A DNA stretch of 64,000 nucleotides. It comes from Candidatus Binatota bacterium. Lineage in GTDB: Bacteria; Desulfobacterota; Binatia; UBA1149. Below, in pieces: positions 17,824-25,567 of this stretch. The translations under genes and the position numbers were made by a program. The notes below the pieces were generated by a model. The model did no database searches. It was given only the letters and a program-made list of their open reading frames with translations, and was not told where the DNA came from. Positions within the stretch are counted from its first letter, which is position 1. Each line of letters starts with the position of its first letter. The stretch spans positions 140,159 to 204,158 of the forward strand of contig DUBO01000050.1 in NCBI GenBank assembly GCA_012960245.1, given 5' to 3'.

Positions 17824-18566
17824 GATCAGCCCAGGTAAAAGGTTCTCAGCTATCCAGGCTGCGCTTGCTTGCGGTTCTTCCCGCGATCGCCCTCCTGCTG
17901 GCTTCCTGCGCGTCGGGGCCGGCCACCCAGCGCGAAAGGTCTACCGCCACCGGGGCGCTGATCGGCGCCGGCGCCGGCGCTATCATCGGCAACCAGAGCG
18001 GTGACGCGGCCGAGGGTGCTGCCATAGGTGCCGCATTGGGTGCCTTGACGGGTGCCGCCGCGGGAGACCAACAGCAACAGGCCCGCCAGCGGGGCCAGCG
18101 AATCCAACGCCGCCTGGCGGCCCAGGAGCGCGAGCTGGAGCGCAATCGTCGCCTGCTGGCCAGGCTCAGGGCACGCGACCTCTCGGCGACGGAGTCTGAC
18201 CGTGGCGTCGTGGTTACCTTGCCCGACGTATTGTTCGAGTTCGGTAGTTCATCGCTCACCCGCGCGGCCAAGCGCAAGACCAGGGACGTGGCCGACATCG
18301 TGAGTGCCGAGGCTCCGGGCCGCCGCGTGATGGTTGAGGGGCACACCGATTCGATCGGGGCTGCTCTGTACAACCAGGGTCTCTCTGAACGCCGTGCCCG
18401 CGTGGTCGCGGAGTCGCTGTCTACGCATGGAGTTTCGCCGGCGCTGGTCAAGGCGGGCGGCTACGGCGAAAAATACCCGGTGGCGCCAAACGCCCACCCG
18501 GACGGCAGCGACAATCCCACGGGACGCGCGCGCAACAGGCGAGTTGAGGTAGTTATCCTCAACTGA
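17820..18566 (+). CDS. OmpA-family lipoprotein with glycine zipper
   Basis: A 248-aa lipoprotein (lipobox LLLASC, Cys30). Order of parts: glycine zipper (GALIGAGAGAIIGNQSGD), a charged helical linker (residues ~80-120), and a C-terminal OmpA-like peptidoglycan-binding domain with DVLFEFGSSSLT, MVEGHTDSIGAALYNQGLSE and NPTGRARNRRVEVVI. It should tether the outer membrane to peptidoglycan. The zipper is nearly the same as in the preceding gene. It is convergent with glnA and ends 82 bases from the glnA stop. Confidence 0.92.
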   Translation: MRSAQVKGSQLSRLRLLAVLPAIALLLASCASGPATQRERSTATGALIGAGAGAIIGNQSGDAAEGAAIGAALGALTGAAAGDQQQQARQRGQRIQRRLAAQERELERNRRLLARLRARDLSATESDRGVVVTLPDVLFEFGSSSLTRAAKRKTRDVADIVSAEAPGRRVMVEGHTDSIGAALYNQGLSERRARVVAESLSTHGVSPALVKAGGYGEKYPVAPNAHPDGSDNPTGRARNRRVEVVILN

Positions 18567-18584
18567 CAACCGGGAGCAGCCCGC

Positions 18585-18617
18585 AAAAAAAAGGGCCGCC
18601 CCAGTGGGGGCGGCCCT
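18585..18617 (-). terminator. Rho-independent terminator of glnA
   Basis: An 11-bp GC-rich stem (18592-18602 with 18607-18617) with a 4-base loop. On the minus strand it is followed by eight T residues (A-run 18585-18592 on the plus strand), as expected for a terminator after glnA. It may also slow transcription arriving from the OmpA-type gene. Confidence 0.9.
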
Positions 18618-18648
18618 GCGTATTCCAAGCCTGTTGGTCCTTGACGAC

Positions 18649-20118
18649 TCAGCCGTCGTAGTACAGGGCCAACTCCCAGGGATGCGGACGCAGCTTCATG
18701 TCGGTGACCTGGGCCTGCTTCATGTCGATCCAGGTCTCAAGCAGGCCCTCGTTGAACACGTCGCCCTTGAGCAGGAAGTCGTGGTCCTTGGTCAGGGCCG
18801 CCAGCGAGTCTTCGAGCGAAGAGGGCACGCTTGCTACCTTTGCCTTGCGAAGCTCGGCCTTTGACAGCGAGTAGATGTCCTTGTCCAAGGGCTGTCCCGG
18901 GTCCAGTTTCCGCTCGATGCCGTCCAGTCCCGCCATCAGCATGGCCGCAAACGCCAAGTAGGGGTTGGCCATCGGGTCTGGAAAGCGAACCTCAATGCGC
19001 TTGGCCTTGGGTGAAGGCGAGTAGGTCGGGATTCTCACCGCGGCTGAGCGGTTGCGGCTCGAGTAGGCCAGGTTGATCGGAGCCTCGAAGCCCGGCACCA
19101 GCCGGCGGTAGGAGTTCGTGGTCGGGTTGGTGAACGAGCACAAGGCCGGTGCGTGTTGCAGTATGCCGGCTATGTAGTGCATGGCGGTCTTCGACATGCC
19201 CGCGTACTCGTTACCGGCGAAGGTCGGCTTGTTGCCCTTCCAGATCGACTGGTGGGTGTGCATGCCGGTACCGTTGTCTCCAAACACGGGCTTGGGCATG
19301 AACGTGGCCGTCTTGCCGTTGCGGCGAGCTACGTTCTTGACGACGTACTTGTACCAGAGCAACGCGTCGCCCATTGGTACCAGCGGCAGGCGGTAGAGGT
19401 CTATCTCTGCCTGGCCGGCGGTCGCCACTTCATGGTGATGCTTCTCGACGTGCAGGCCCACTTCTTCCATGGTCTGTACCATCTCGGTGCGCAGGTCGCT
19501 CATGCTGTCGACCGGCGAAACCGGGAAGTAGCCTTCCTTGTAGCGTGGCTTGTGGCCCAGGTTCTGGCCGCCGTCCTCGCCGGTGTTCCACTGGCCCTCG
19601 ACCGAGTCGACTTCGTAGAAGGCCGAGTTTTCGGTCTGGTCGTAGCGAACGCTGTCGAAGACGAAGAACTCGGGCTCGGGGCCGAACACAGCGTCGGAGC
19701 CCAGTCCGGTGGACTTCAGGAAGTTGACTGCTTTCGCACCGATGTAGCGGGGGTCCCTGTCGTAGGGCTCCCGCGTCATCGGGTCTTCGATGTTGCACAC
19801 CAGTGACAGCGTGGGTCGCTCAAAGAACGGGTCGATGACCGCGCTGTCGGGGTCCGGGATGACCAGCATGTCGGAGTTGTCGATGGTCTTCCAGCCGCGG
19901 ATAGAAGATCCGTCAAAGCCCAAGCCGTTCTCAAATACGTCTTCTTCGAACTCGCTCAGTGGGGTCGTGAAGTGCTGCCAGGTTCCGGGAAGGTCGCAGA
20001 ACTTGTAGTCGATCATCTCGACGCCGTTCTTCTTTGCATTGGCGATGACCTTGGCGCCCGCCGATGCCTTTGCAGCCGACCTGCTCTTTTTTGTCTGGGT
20101 TTTCTTTTTCGTTGCCAT
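18649..20118 (-). CDS. glnA: Glutamine synthetase, type I
   Basis: GlnA makes glutamine from glutamate, ammonia and ATP. Visible motifs include [10 protein letters not shown], the metal/ammonia-site region [20 protein letters not shown] and NRSAAVRIP. Tyr416 in [12 protein letters not shown] sits at the adenylylation position (E. coli Tyr397), so it is a GSI-beta enzyme probably controlled by GlnE and PII. The 489-aa protein has an unusual Lys/Ala-rich N-terminal extension ([20 protein letters not shown]) of about 20-25 residues before the conserved [13 protein letters not shown]. It lies 174 bases downstream of glnB on the same strand, with a terminator between them. Confidence 0.96.
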   Translation of the reverse strand: MATKKKTQTKKSRSAAKASAGAKVIANAKKNGVEMIDYKFCDLPGTWQHFTTPLSEFEEDVFENGLGFDGSSIRGWKTIDNSDMLVIPDPDSAVIDPFFERPTLSLVCNIEDPMTREPYDRDPRYIGAKAVNFLKSTGLGSDAVFGPEPEFFVFDSVRYDQTENSAFYEVDSVEGQWNTGEDGGQNLGHKPRYKEGYFPVSPVDSMSDLRTEMVQTMEEVGLHVEKHHHEVATAGQAEIDLYRLPLVPMGDALLWYKYVVKNVARRNGKTATFMPKPVFGDNGTGMHTHQSIWKGNKPTFAGNEYAGMSKTAMHYIAGILQHAPALCSFTNPTTNSYRRLVPGFEAPINLAYSSRNRSAAVRIPTYSPSPKAKRIEVRFPDPMANPYLAFAAMLMAGLDGIERKLDPGQPLDKDIYSLSKAELRKAKVASVPSSLEDSLAALTKDHDFLLKGDVFNEGLLETWIDMKQAQVTDMKLRPHPWELALYYDG

Positions 20119-20223
20119 GTCGGGGTGGTTCTCCTTAAGCGCTTAGTGTTGCGATGCTGGCCTCGTGCATTCGGCGGGGCCGTGGGGGTCGTTCAAGTCT
20201 GTATAGTCCAAAGCGGTAACATT

Positions 20224-20253
20224 AAAAAACGGGCCGGCACATGACCGACCCGT
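20224..20253 (-). terminator. Rho-independent terminator or attenuator after glnB
   Basis: A 9-bp stem (20229-20237 with 20245-20253, one G-T pair) and a 7-base loop; on the minus strand it runs into six T residues (20224-20229 as A on plus). It separates glnB from glnA, so glnA either depends on read-through or has its own promoter in 20119-20223. Confidence 0.8.
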
Positions 20254-20292
20254 CCGGGGATCCCTCGTGAATGCTTCCCCGTACGAGTTTGG

Positions 20293-20634
<342 letters not shown>

Positions 20635-20679
20635 TCATGGCCTCCAGTCAGCAGGGGCGCTCTCCGTTCCAAGCGGCGT

Positions 20680-20707
20680 ATATTAGTCAATAGACCCGGT
20701 GTGTAAA
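20680..20707 (-). promoter_or_regulatory. Putative sigma70-type promoter of glnB
   Basis: On the minus strand, TTTACA (20707-20702) is followed after 16 bases by TAATAT (20685-20680), about 50 bases before the glnB start. The spacing and match are reasonable. I found no convincing sigma54 (GG-N10-GC) site in this gap or in front of glnA. Confidence 0.5.
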
Positions 20708-20753
20708 GGGAGTGAGCAGTATTTTTTGCCGTCCTGGACAAGGATACCGCCAC

Positions 20754-20866
20754 GGCTCGCTCCTCAGCACCGCACCCCTTGTTAGCAAGGCCGGTGCCAG
20801 ACCTCTCGAGCCGGCGATCCACGCCAACCGTGGGTTCTTTTCAGCAGGAGGTGCTGAGGAGCGGCC
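20754..20866. repeat. Inverted-repeat element with cloverleaf-like internal hairpins
   Basis: A perfect 14-base inverted repeat (CGCTCCTCAGCACC at 20758-20771 and its complement at 20850-20863), extended by GGC/GCC around one bulged base, closes a 78-base interior. Inside are three short hairpins: 20777-20781/20786-20790, 20791-20794/20811-20814 and 20819-20823/20829-20833. It lies between the djlA-like gene and the glnB promoter, with no T-run after it on either strand, so it is not an ordinary terminator. It could be a small structured RNA or a MITE-like remnant; no matching target duplication was seen. Confidence 0.55.
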
Positions 20867-20910
20867 TTCGGCTGCACGAAAAACCGGCACTGCACGTGTC
20901 TTGGGCAGGT

Positions 20911-21714
20911 TCAGGAGGCCAATCCGGCTTCTTTGAGAGTCTGCCAGGCCGCGTTTATGTCTTTCATTCGGCGTTCGGCCAGGTCCCGGAACTCCGGGCC
21001 CAGCTGGCGGACCCTGTCGGGGTGATTCTCGAGCGAAAGGTTGCGCCATGCTGTCTTGATCTGCTCGGCCGAGGCGTTTCGATCCTGCCCCAGCGTGGCC
21101 AGGGCCCGGTCTACCTGTGATTCGTGGTCGGCCCGCGCCTGCCCGGCCCCGCCGGCGTAAGCTCCAGCTCCAGCAAAGGCGCCCAGGCCCAGGAGATTGA
21201 CCACCTGTTCGAGAAAGAGTTGTTCGGGCTCGCTGACCTCGCCGTCTGCCCTTGCGACCTCGCCCAGTAATTCGAGCAACATCAGCCTTTCGCGTAACCC
21301 GAAGCGGTTGGAGAACTCGTGGCACAGAGATTCAACCGACTCCTGGGAGCTGGCCGCATCCTTGATGAGGTCGCGGATCCACAGCAGCCGTTCGTCTCGG
21401 TAGCCGAGCCGATGGTGGAAGAACTCGCGTATTACGCTGACTTCACGGCGGTCGAGATTGCCGTCCACCTGCGCCATGCGGGTCATGAGGGCGACCAGCA
21501 GCTCAACGAAGCGGTTGTGGGCCTCGGTCTGGCTCTTCGTGTAGAACTCGACCGCACGGTGGCGTAGCCACCAGCTTATGGCAGCCCCGGCTACTCCTAC
21601 TACCACCACGAAGGCCAGCAGCAGGCGCAGCACGCCTATGAGTAGCGGGGATCCTCCCACCAGCAGCAACAGCAGGGCGATCCAAAGACACCCGAGGTTT
21701 CCCCTGTAGCTCAT
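20911..21714 (-). CDS. DjlA-like membrane co-chaperone (TerB + J domain)
   Basis: A 267-aa protein with an N-terminal membrane anchor (residues ~9-45, two hydrophobic stretches), a TerB-like helical domain in the middle (MTRMAQVDGNLDRREVSVI and VARADGEVSEPEQ, the two acidic TerB repeats), a Gly/Ala-rich linker and a C-terminal J domain with the essential H-P-D (LENHPDRV). This is the DjlA layout: a DnaK co-chaperone anchored in the inner membrane. Starts 33 bases downstream of the tRNA-Pro gene on the same strand, so they may be co-transcribed. Confidence 0.85.
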   Translation of the reverse strand: MSYRGNLGCLWIALLLLLVGGSPLLIGVLRLLLAFVVVVGVAGAAISWWLRHRAVEFYTKSQTEAHNRFVELLVALMTRMAQVDGNLDRREVSVIREFFHHRLGYRDERLLWIRDLIKDAASSQESVESLCHEFSNRFGLRERLMLLELLGEVARADGEVSEPEQLFLEQVVNLLGLGAFAGAGAYAGGAGQARADHESQVDRALATLGQDRNASAEQIKTAWRNLSLENHPDRVRQLGPEFRDLAERRMKDINAAWQTLKEAGLAS

Positions 21715-21747
21715 AGTCTAAGCCGCTTTTTTCCGCCGGAAACAAAG

Positions 21748-21824
21748 TGGTCGGGGTGAGAGGATTTGAACCTCCGGCTCCTGCGACCCGAACGCAGTAC
21801 TCTACCAGACTGAGCTACACCCCG
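21748..21824 (-). tRNA. tRNA-Pro (anticodon CGG)
   Basis: A complete cloverleaf on the minus strand: acceptor CGGGGTG pairing with CACCCCG, D-arm with GTAGCTCAGTCTGGTAGAG, anticodon stem CTGCG/CGCAG around loop TTCGGGT (anticodon CGG), and T-arm with GGTTCAAATCC. The 3' CCA is encoded (21748-21750). Length 77 with CCA. Confidence 0.96.
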
Positions 21825-21899
21825 AACTAGAAACCGGGAAACGAGGGTGGAATACCACGCCCACCGCCAAAAGCGAAGCCCGTAGGCAGGGGGGTCTTG

Positions 21900-22547
21900 T
21901 CAGGCGGCGTGCATGGCGGCGATGGTCTCGCTGTAATCGGCGGCGCCGAATATCCCGGATCCCGACACGACCACGTCAACGCCGGCTTCTACGACCCTCG
22001 AGATGTTGTCGGCTTTTACGCCACCGTCGACTTCAAGCAAGCATTTACTGCCCGTTTTCTTCTTGAGATCGCTCAGGGTTTGCAGCTTGGGCAGGGAGTT
22101 TTCCATGAAACTCTGACCACCGAAACCGGGCACCACGCTCATTATGAGTATCATCGCCGCCCTCTCGATCCAGGGCGAGACGGCTTCTACCGGTGTTGCA
22201 GGGTTGATGGCCAGCGACGCACGGCAGCCGTGGCTTTCTATGGCCGACAGGGCGGCTTCGACGTCGTCGACAACTTCGCAATGCACGGTGATCCAGTCGG
22301 CTCCCGCCCGGACGAAGGACTCGACGAAATCAAGGGGTTTTTCGACCATGAGGTGGACGTCCAGCGGCAGCTCGGTGGCCTTGTCCAGGGCCCCCACCAG
22401 GTCGGGGCCCAGGGTGAGGTTGGGTACGAAGTGGCCGTCCATGACGTCCACGTGGATGAGGTCGGCACCGGCCAGTTCAACCGCGCGGGCTTCTTCGGCC
22501 AGGCGACCGAAGTCGGCGGCGAGTATGGATGGAGCGATAAGGGCCAT
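21900..22547 (-). CDS. rpe: Ribulose-phosphate 3-epimerase
   Basis: A 215-aa TIM-barrel enzyme that interconverts ribulose-5-phosphate and xylulose-5-phosphate in the pentose phosphate pathway. Motifs: IAPSILAADFGRL, HVDVMDGHFVPNLT (metal His and catalytic Asp), VHLMVEKP, VVPGFGGQSF and EVDGGVKADN (second catalytic Asp). Length is typical. It follows rsmB on the same strand, 79 bases downstream, in a common priA-def-fmt-rsmB-rpe order. Confidence 0.96.
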   Translation of the reverse strand: MALIAPSILAADFGRLAEEARAVELAGADLIHVDVMDGHFVPNLTLGPDLVGALDKATELPLDVHLMVEKPLDFVESFVRAGADWITVHCEVVDDVEAALSAIESHGCRASLAINPATPVEAVSPWIERAAMILIMSVVPGFGGQSFMENSLPKLQTLSDLKKKTGSKCLLEVDGGVKADNISRVVEAGVDVVVSGSGIFGAADYSETIAAMHAA

Positions 22548-22626
22548 GCGCGTTTATACGGATCGTGTCCGGGACGGGCAAACGCCGGTCGCTGCCCGCG
22601 GCGTCGCGGCTGCCTGAAGGCCGGTC

Positions 22627-23946
22627 TCAGCGACGGCGCAGCCGCGCGGCAAAGAAGCCGTCGCAGCCGTGCAGGTGAGGAAAGGTACGAAGCCGCCCGC
22701 GGGCATCGAGCAGGGGCTGCAGGCAGGCGGCTGCCTCATCGTTGGCCACCGGTTCGGTGAAGTCGTCGTTCTCGGCCAGGAAACGGTCTACCACTGCGTC
22801 GTTTTCGGCGTCCACCAGTGTGCAGGTCGAGTAGACCAGCACCCCGCCCGGAGCAACGCGCTCGGCGGCGAGCTGCAGTAGCTCGCCTTGTCGGGACGCG
22901 AGGTCGGCGAGGTCCGACGGCTGTCGTCGCCAACGTATTTCAGGGTTCTGCCTCAGGGTTCCCAATCCCGAGCAGGGCGCGTCGACCAGTACGGCGTCAA
23001 AATCGTCGTCCGTGTCGAGCTGCCGCAACGTGCAGGCGTGGAATTCCACGTTTTCCTGTCCGCTGGCCTCCAGGGTCAAGGCCACGCGGGATCGGGCTCC
23101 ACGAGCCGGGTCGACTGCAATCACGTGCCCATTTTCGCCGCCCGGTCCCTGGCCTGCCAGGCGTGCCGCGTAGGCGGTTTTACCACCGGGCGCGGCGCAG
23201 GCGTCGAGCACGCGCTGCCCGGGTCGGGGGTCGAGATACAACACGACCAGCTGCGAGGCCTCGCCCTGGGACACGGCTATGCCACTCCAGTCCCCGGTGT
23301 TGAGAGCCAGCAACGCGTCGGGGGCGTAGTGCGCAGCTGTTGCCTCTACCCCGCGCGCGGCCAACTCGGCCAGGGCCTGTTCACGTGGCAGCAGGCAGCG
23401 CAGCACGGTGGGCGCGGCCGTGTTGTTGGCCGCCAGCAACGCAACGGTCTCGTCTTTACCGAGCTGGTCGAGCCAGTCCTGCACCAGCCACCGCGGGTGC
23501 GAGTATTCCAGCGACAGTCGTGCCGCTGTTCCCACCCTCGCGGCATCGGGCAGCGCTGGAGCGCCCTGTCGTATGGCCCTGCGGAGCACGGCGTTGACCA
23601 TGCCCGCGGCGCGGCGCTGGTGGCGACGCGCGAGGTCTACCGAACTGTTGACCGCGGCCCACTCGGGTACGCGGTCGAGGTGGCGCAGCTGGAACAGCCC
23701 GAGCCTGATGGCTTCGAGCACCGGAGCATCGATGGCGCTGAGCTTGCGGTTCGAAAGCGTTTTTATCTCGTGGTCCAGTGCCAGGCGCCAGGCCAGCGAT
23801 CCGTATACCAGCAGCGTGGCCAGTGCGCTGTCACGTCGGTCGAGCTGGTCGAGCTCCAGCTGACGGGACAGGGCGGCGTCGGAGAAGGCGCCCACGTTTA
23901 CCCGCAGCAACACCTCCAGGGCCACCGATCGTGAATCAGCTTTCAT
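22627..23946 (-). CDS. rsmB: 16S rRNA (cytosine-967-C5)-methyltransferase
   Basis: An N-terminal NusB-like RNA-binding domain (with VNAVLRRAIRQG near residue 110) is joined to a class I methyltransferase domain: DACAAPGGKT binds S-adenosylmethionine, DAPCSGLGTLRQNPEIRWR and VYSTCTL hold the two cysteines used in C5 methylation. About 439 aa from ATG 23946, which I preferred to a longer frame from 24000 because the longer N-terminus is not conserved. It overlaps the end of fmt by 11 bases, indicating translational coupling. Confidence 0.95.
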   Translation of the reverse strand: MKADSRSVALEVLLRVNVGAFSDAALSRQLELDQLDRRDSALATLLVYGSLAWRLALDHEIKTLSNRKLSAIDAPVLEAIRLGLFQLRHLDRVPEWAAVNSSVDLARRHQRRAAGMVNAVLRRAIRQGAPALPDAARVGTAARLSLEYSHPRWLVQDWLDQLGKDETVALLAANNTAAPTVLRCLLPREQALAELAARGVEATAAHYAPDALLALNTGDWSGIAVSQGEASQLVVLYLDPRPGQRVLDACAAPGGKTAYAARLAGQGPGGENGHVIAVDPARGARSRVALTLEASGQENVEFHACTLRQLDTDDDFDAVLVDAPCSGLGTLRQNPEIRWRRQPSDLADLASRQGELLQLAAERVAPGGVLVYSTCTLVDAENDAVVDRFLAENDDFTEPVANDEAAACLQPLLDARGRLRTFPHLHGCDGFFAARLRRR

Positions 23947-24967
23947 CGCCCAGTTGTGATGGTTGGCTGGACGGTCCCAGCCCGCGCAGCCAGGAATCAC
24001 AGTCCATGGGTTTTTTGCCCTCGGGCTGTACGCGCAGCAGTCTCAGTGCGCCCCGGCCGCAGGCTACCAGCAGCCCCCGCTCCCATGACAGCACGCGCCC
24101 GGGTTCGCCCGCCGCCGCGTCGGTGGTGGCAGCCCCGGCATCGGCCATGATCTCTACGCTCAGCACTTTCAGGCGCCGGTCGCCCAGGGTGGTAAAAGCC
24201 CCGGGCCGGGGATGGAAGGCGCGCACCTGTCGATCGATCTCGACCGCGTCTCGGCTCCAGTCCACACGCATGTCTTCGTTTTGCAGCGCCGGGGCCCAGC
24301 TGGCCAGCGAGTCGTCCTGGGGGGTCCAGTCGGCCGTGCCGTTGGCTATACGCTGCACTGCCCGCTCGAGCAGGCGGGCCGAAAGATCAGCCAGCGTTGC
24401 GCGCAGTTCTCCACCGTCGGTCTGCCCGCTGAGCGTTACTTTCTCGGTCAACAGCACGTCGCCCTCGTCGAGTCCGGCGTTGACCCGCATGATGCTCACC
24501 CCGCTTTCGCTGCGGCCCTCCATTATGGCGCGCTCTATGGGTGCGGCTCCACGCAGGTGGGGGAGCAGCGACGCGTGGGCGTTGATGCAGCCCAGCCGTG
24601 GCAGCTCGAACAAGGAGGCCGGCAGTATCCTGCCGTAGGCCACCACTACGCCGAGGTCGGGGCGCAGGTCGCGGAGCCGGGAGTGGACGCCGGCGTCGGC
24701 CGGATCGGTGGGCTGCAACACTTCTATTCCGTGCCTGAGGGCGAGTTCCTTGACGGCCGGTTGCCGCAGCTTGCGGCCTCGCCCACTGGGCCTGTCGGGG
24801 CGCGTGAGCACGGCCACTACCCTGTGCGGCCCGGCCAGCAGCCGGTCGAGCGAGAGTGCCGCAAAGGGCGGTGTTCCCATGAACAGCAGGCGCAGGCTGC
24901 CGTCGGGATCGGGGGGCGGCTGTTCGTCGGCCGCGGCTATGGGTTTTGCCTGCAAGGGTTCGCCCAC
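23936..24967 (-). CDS. fmt: Methionyl-tRNA formyltransferase
   Basis: Fmt formylates initiator Met-tRNA. The N-terminal formyl-THF-binding domain begins LRLLFMGTPPFAALSL, and the catalytic block INAHASLLPHLRGAAPIE has the required Asn and His. The C-terminal OB-like domain follows from about residue 230. The 343-aa protein carries roughly 25 additional residues before the conserved start, so a later start is possible, though none with ATG lies at the expected place (the next ATG is inside FMGTPP). It begins 5 bases after def. Confidence 0.95.
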   Translation of the reverse strand: MGEPLQAKPIAAADEQPPPDPDGSLRLLFMGTPPFAALSLDRLLAGPHRVVAVLTRPDRPSGRGRKLRQPAVKELALRHGIEVLQPTDPADAGVHSRLRDLRPDLGVVVAYGRILPASLFELPRLGCINAHASLLPHLRGAAPIERAIMEGRSESGVSIMRVNAGLDEGDVLLTEKVTLSGQTDGGELRATLADLSARLLERAVQRIANGTADWTPQDDSLASWAPALQNEDMRVDWSRDAVEIDRQVRAFHPRPGAFTTLGDRRLKVLSVEIMADAGAATTDAAAGEPGRVLSWERGLLVACGRGALRLLRVQPEGKKPMDCDSWLRGLGPSSQPSQLGDES

Positions 24968-24971
24968 CGTT

Positions 24972-25508
24972 TCAGATGCGTGGCACTCCGTCGTCGGGCA
25001 GCTCGCCGCTGCGTTTAATTTTCTTCAGCCGCTTGCGATACAGGCTCCGCTTCAGCGGCGACAGGTGATCGAGAAAGAGTTTGCCGTCGAGGTGATCTAT
25101 CTCGTGTTGGAGGCACACCGCTTGCAGCCCGGTGGCCTCGATGCGGACTTCTTCCTGGTCCACGCTCCAGCCGCTCACCAGCACCCTAGCCGAGCGTTGC
25201 ACCTCGGCGGTGTAGTCCACCACGCTCAGGCAGCCTTCTTCCCAGGTGATGTCACCCTCGGCTTCGACGACCTCGGGGTTGACCAGGCACAGGGGTGCCA
25301 GTCCACGGTTCTCACTGTCGGTGTCCACCACGATGGCGCGCTCGAGCAGGCCCACCTGCGGCGCCGCCAGGCCGATTCCGTTTGCCGCGTACATGGTTTC
25401 GACCATGTCGGCCACGTAACCCGCTACCCGGCCGTCTATCTGGGCTACGCGCTCGCTCGTGCGCGTGAGCAAGGGATCGGGGAAGGTGTGAATACTGAGT
25501 ATCGCCAC
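24972..25508 (-). CDS. def: Peptide deformylase
   Basis: Removes the formyl group from nascent proteins. All three motifs are present: GIGLAAPQVG (motif 1), EEGCLSV (motif 2, metal Cys) and QHEIDHLDG (motif 3, metal His pair and catalytic Glu). 178 aa, with a basic C-terminal tail (KRSLYRKRLKKIKR). Located directly upstream of fmt, the enzyme that adds the group it removes. Confidence 0.97.
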   Translation of the reverse strand: MAILSIHTFPDPLLTRTSERVAQIDGRVAGYVADMVETMYAANGIGLAAPQVGLLERAIVVDTDSENRGLAPLCLVNPEVVEAEGDITWEEGCLSVVDYTAEVQRSARVLVSGWSVDQEEVRIEATGLQAVCLQHEIDHLDGKLFLDHLSPLKRSLYRKRLKKIKRSGELPDDGVPRI

Positions 25509-25567
25509 GCGCGAGATAAACCGCAGAAAATCTGCACTTGCAAGGGTTTACCCCGCCTCCCGGGCTG

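Noticed and set aside
20754..20866. tRNA-Sec or 4.5S RNA as the identity of the structured element
   Set aside because: No T-arm GGTTC-A/G box, no TCA anticodon loop and no SRP tetraloop motif on either strand.
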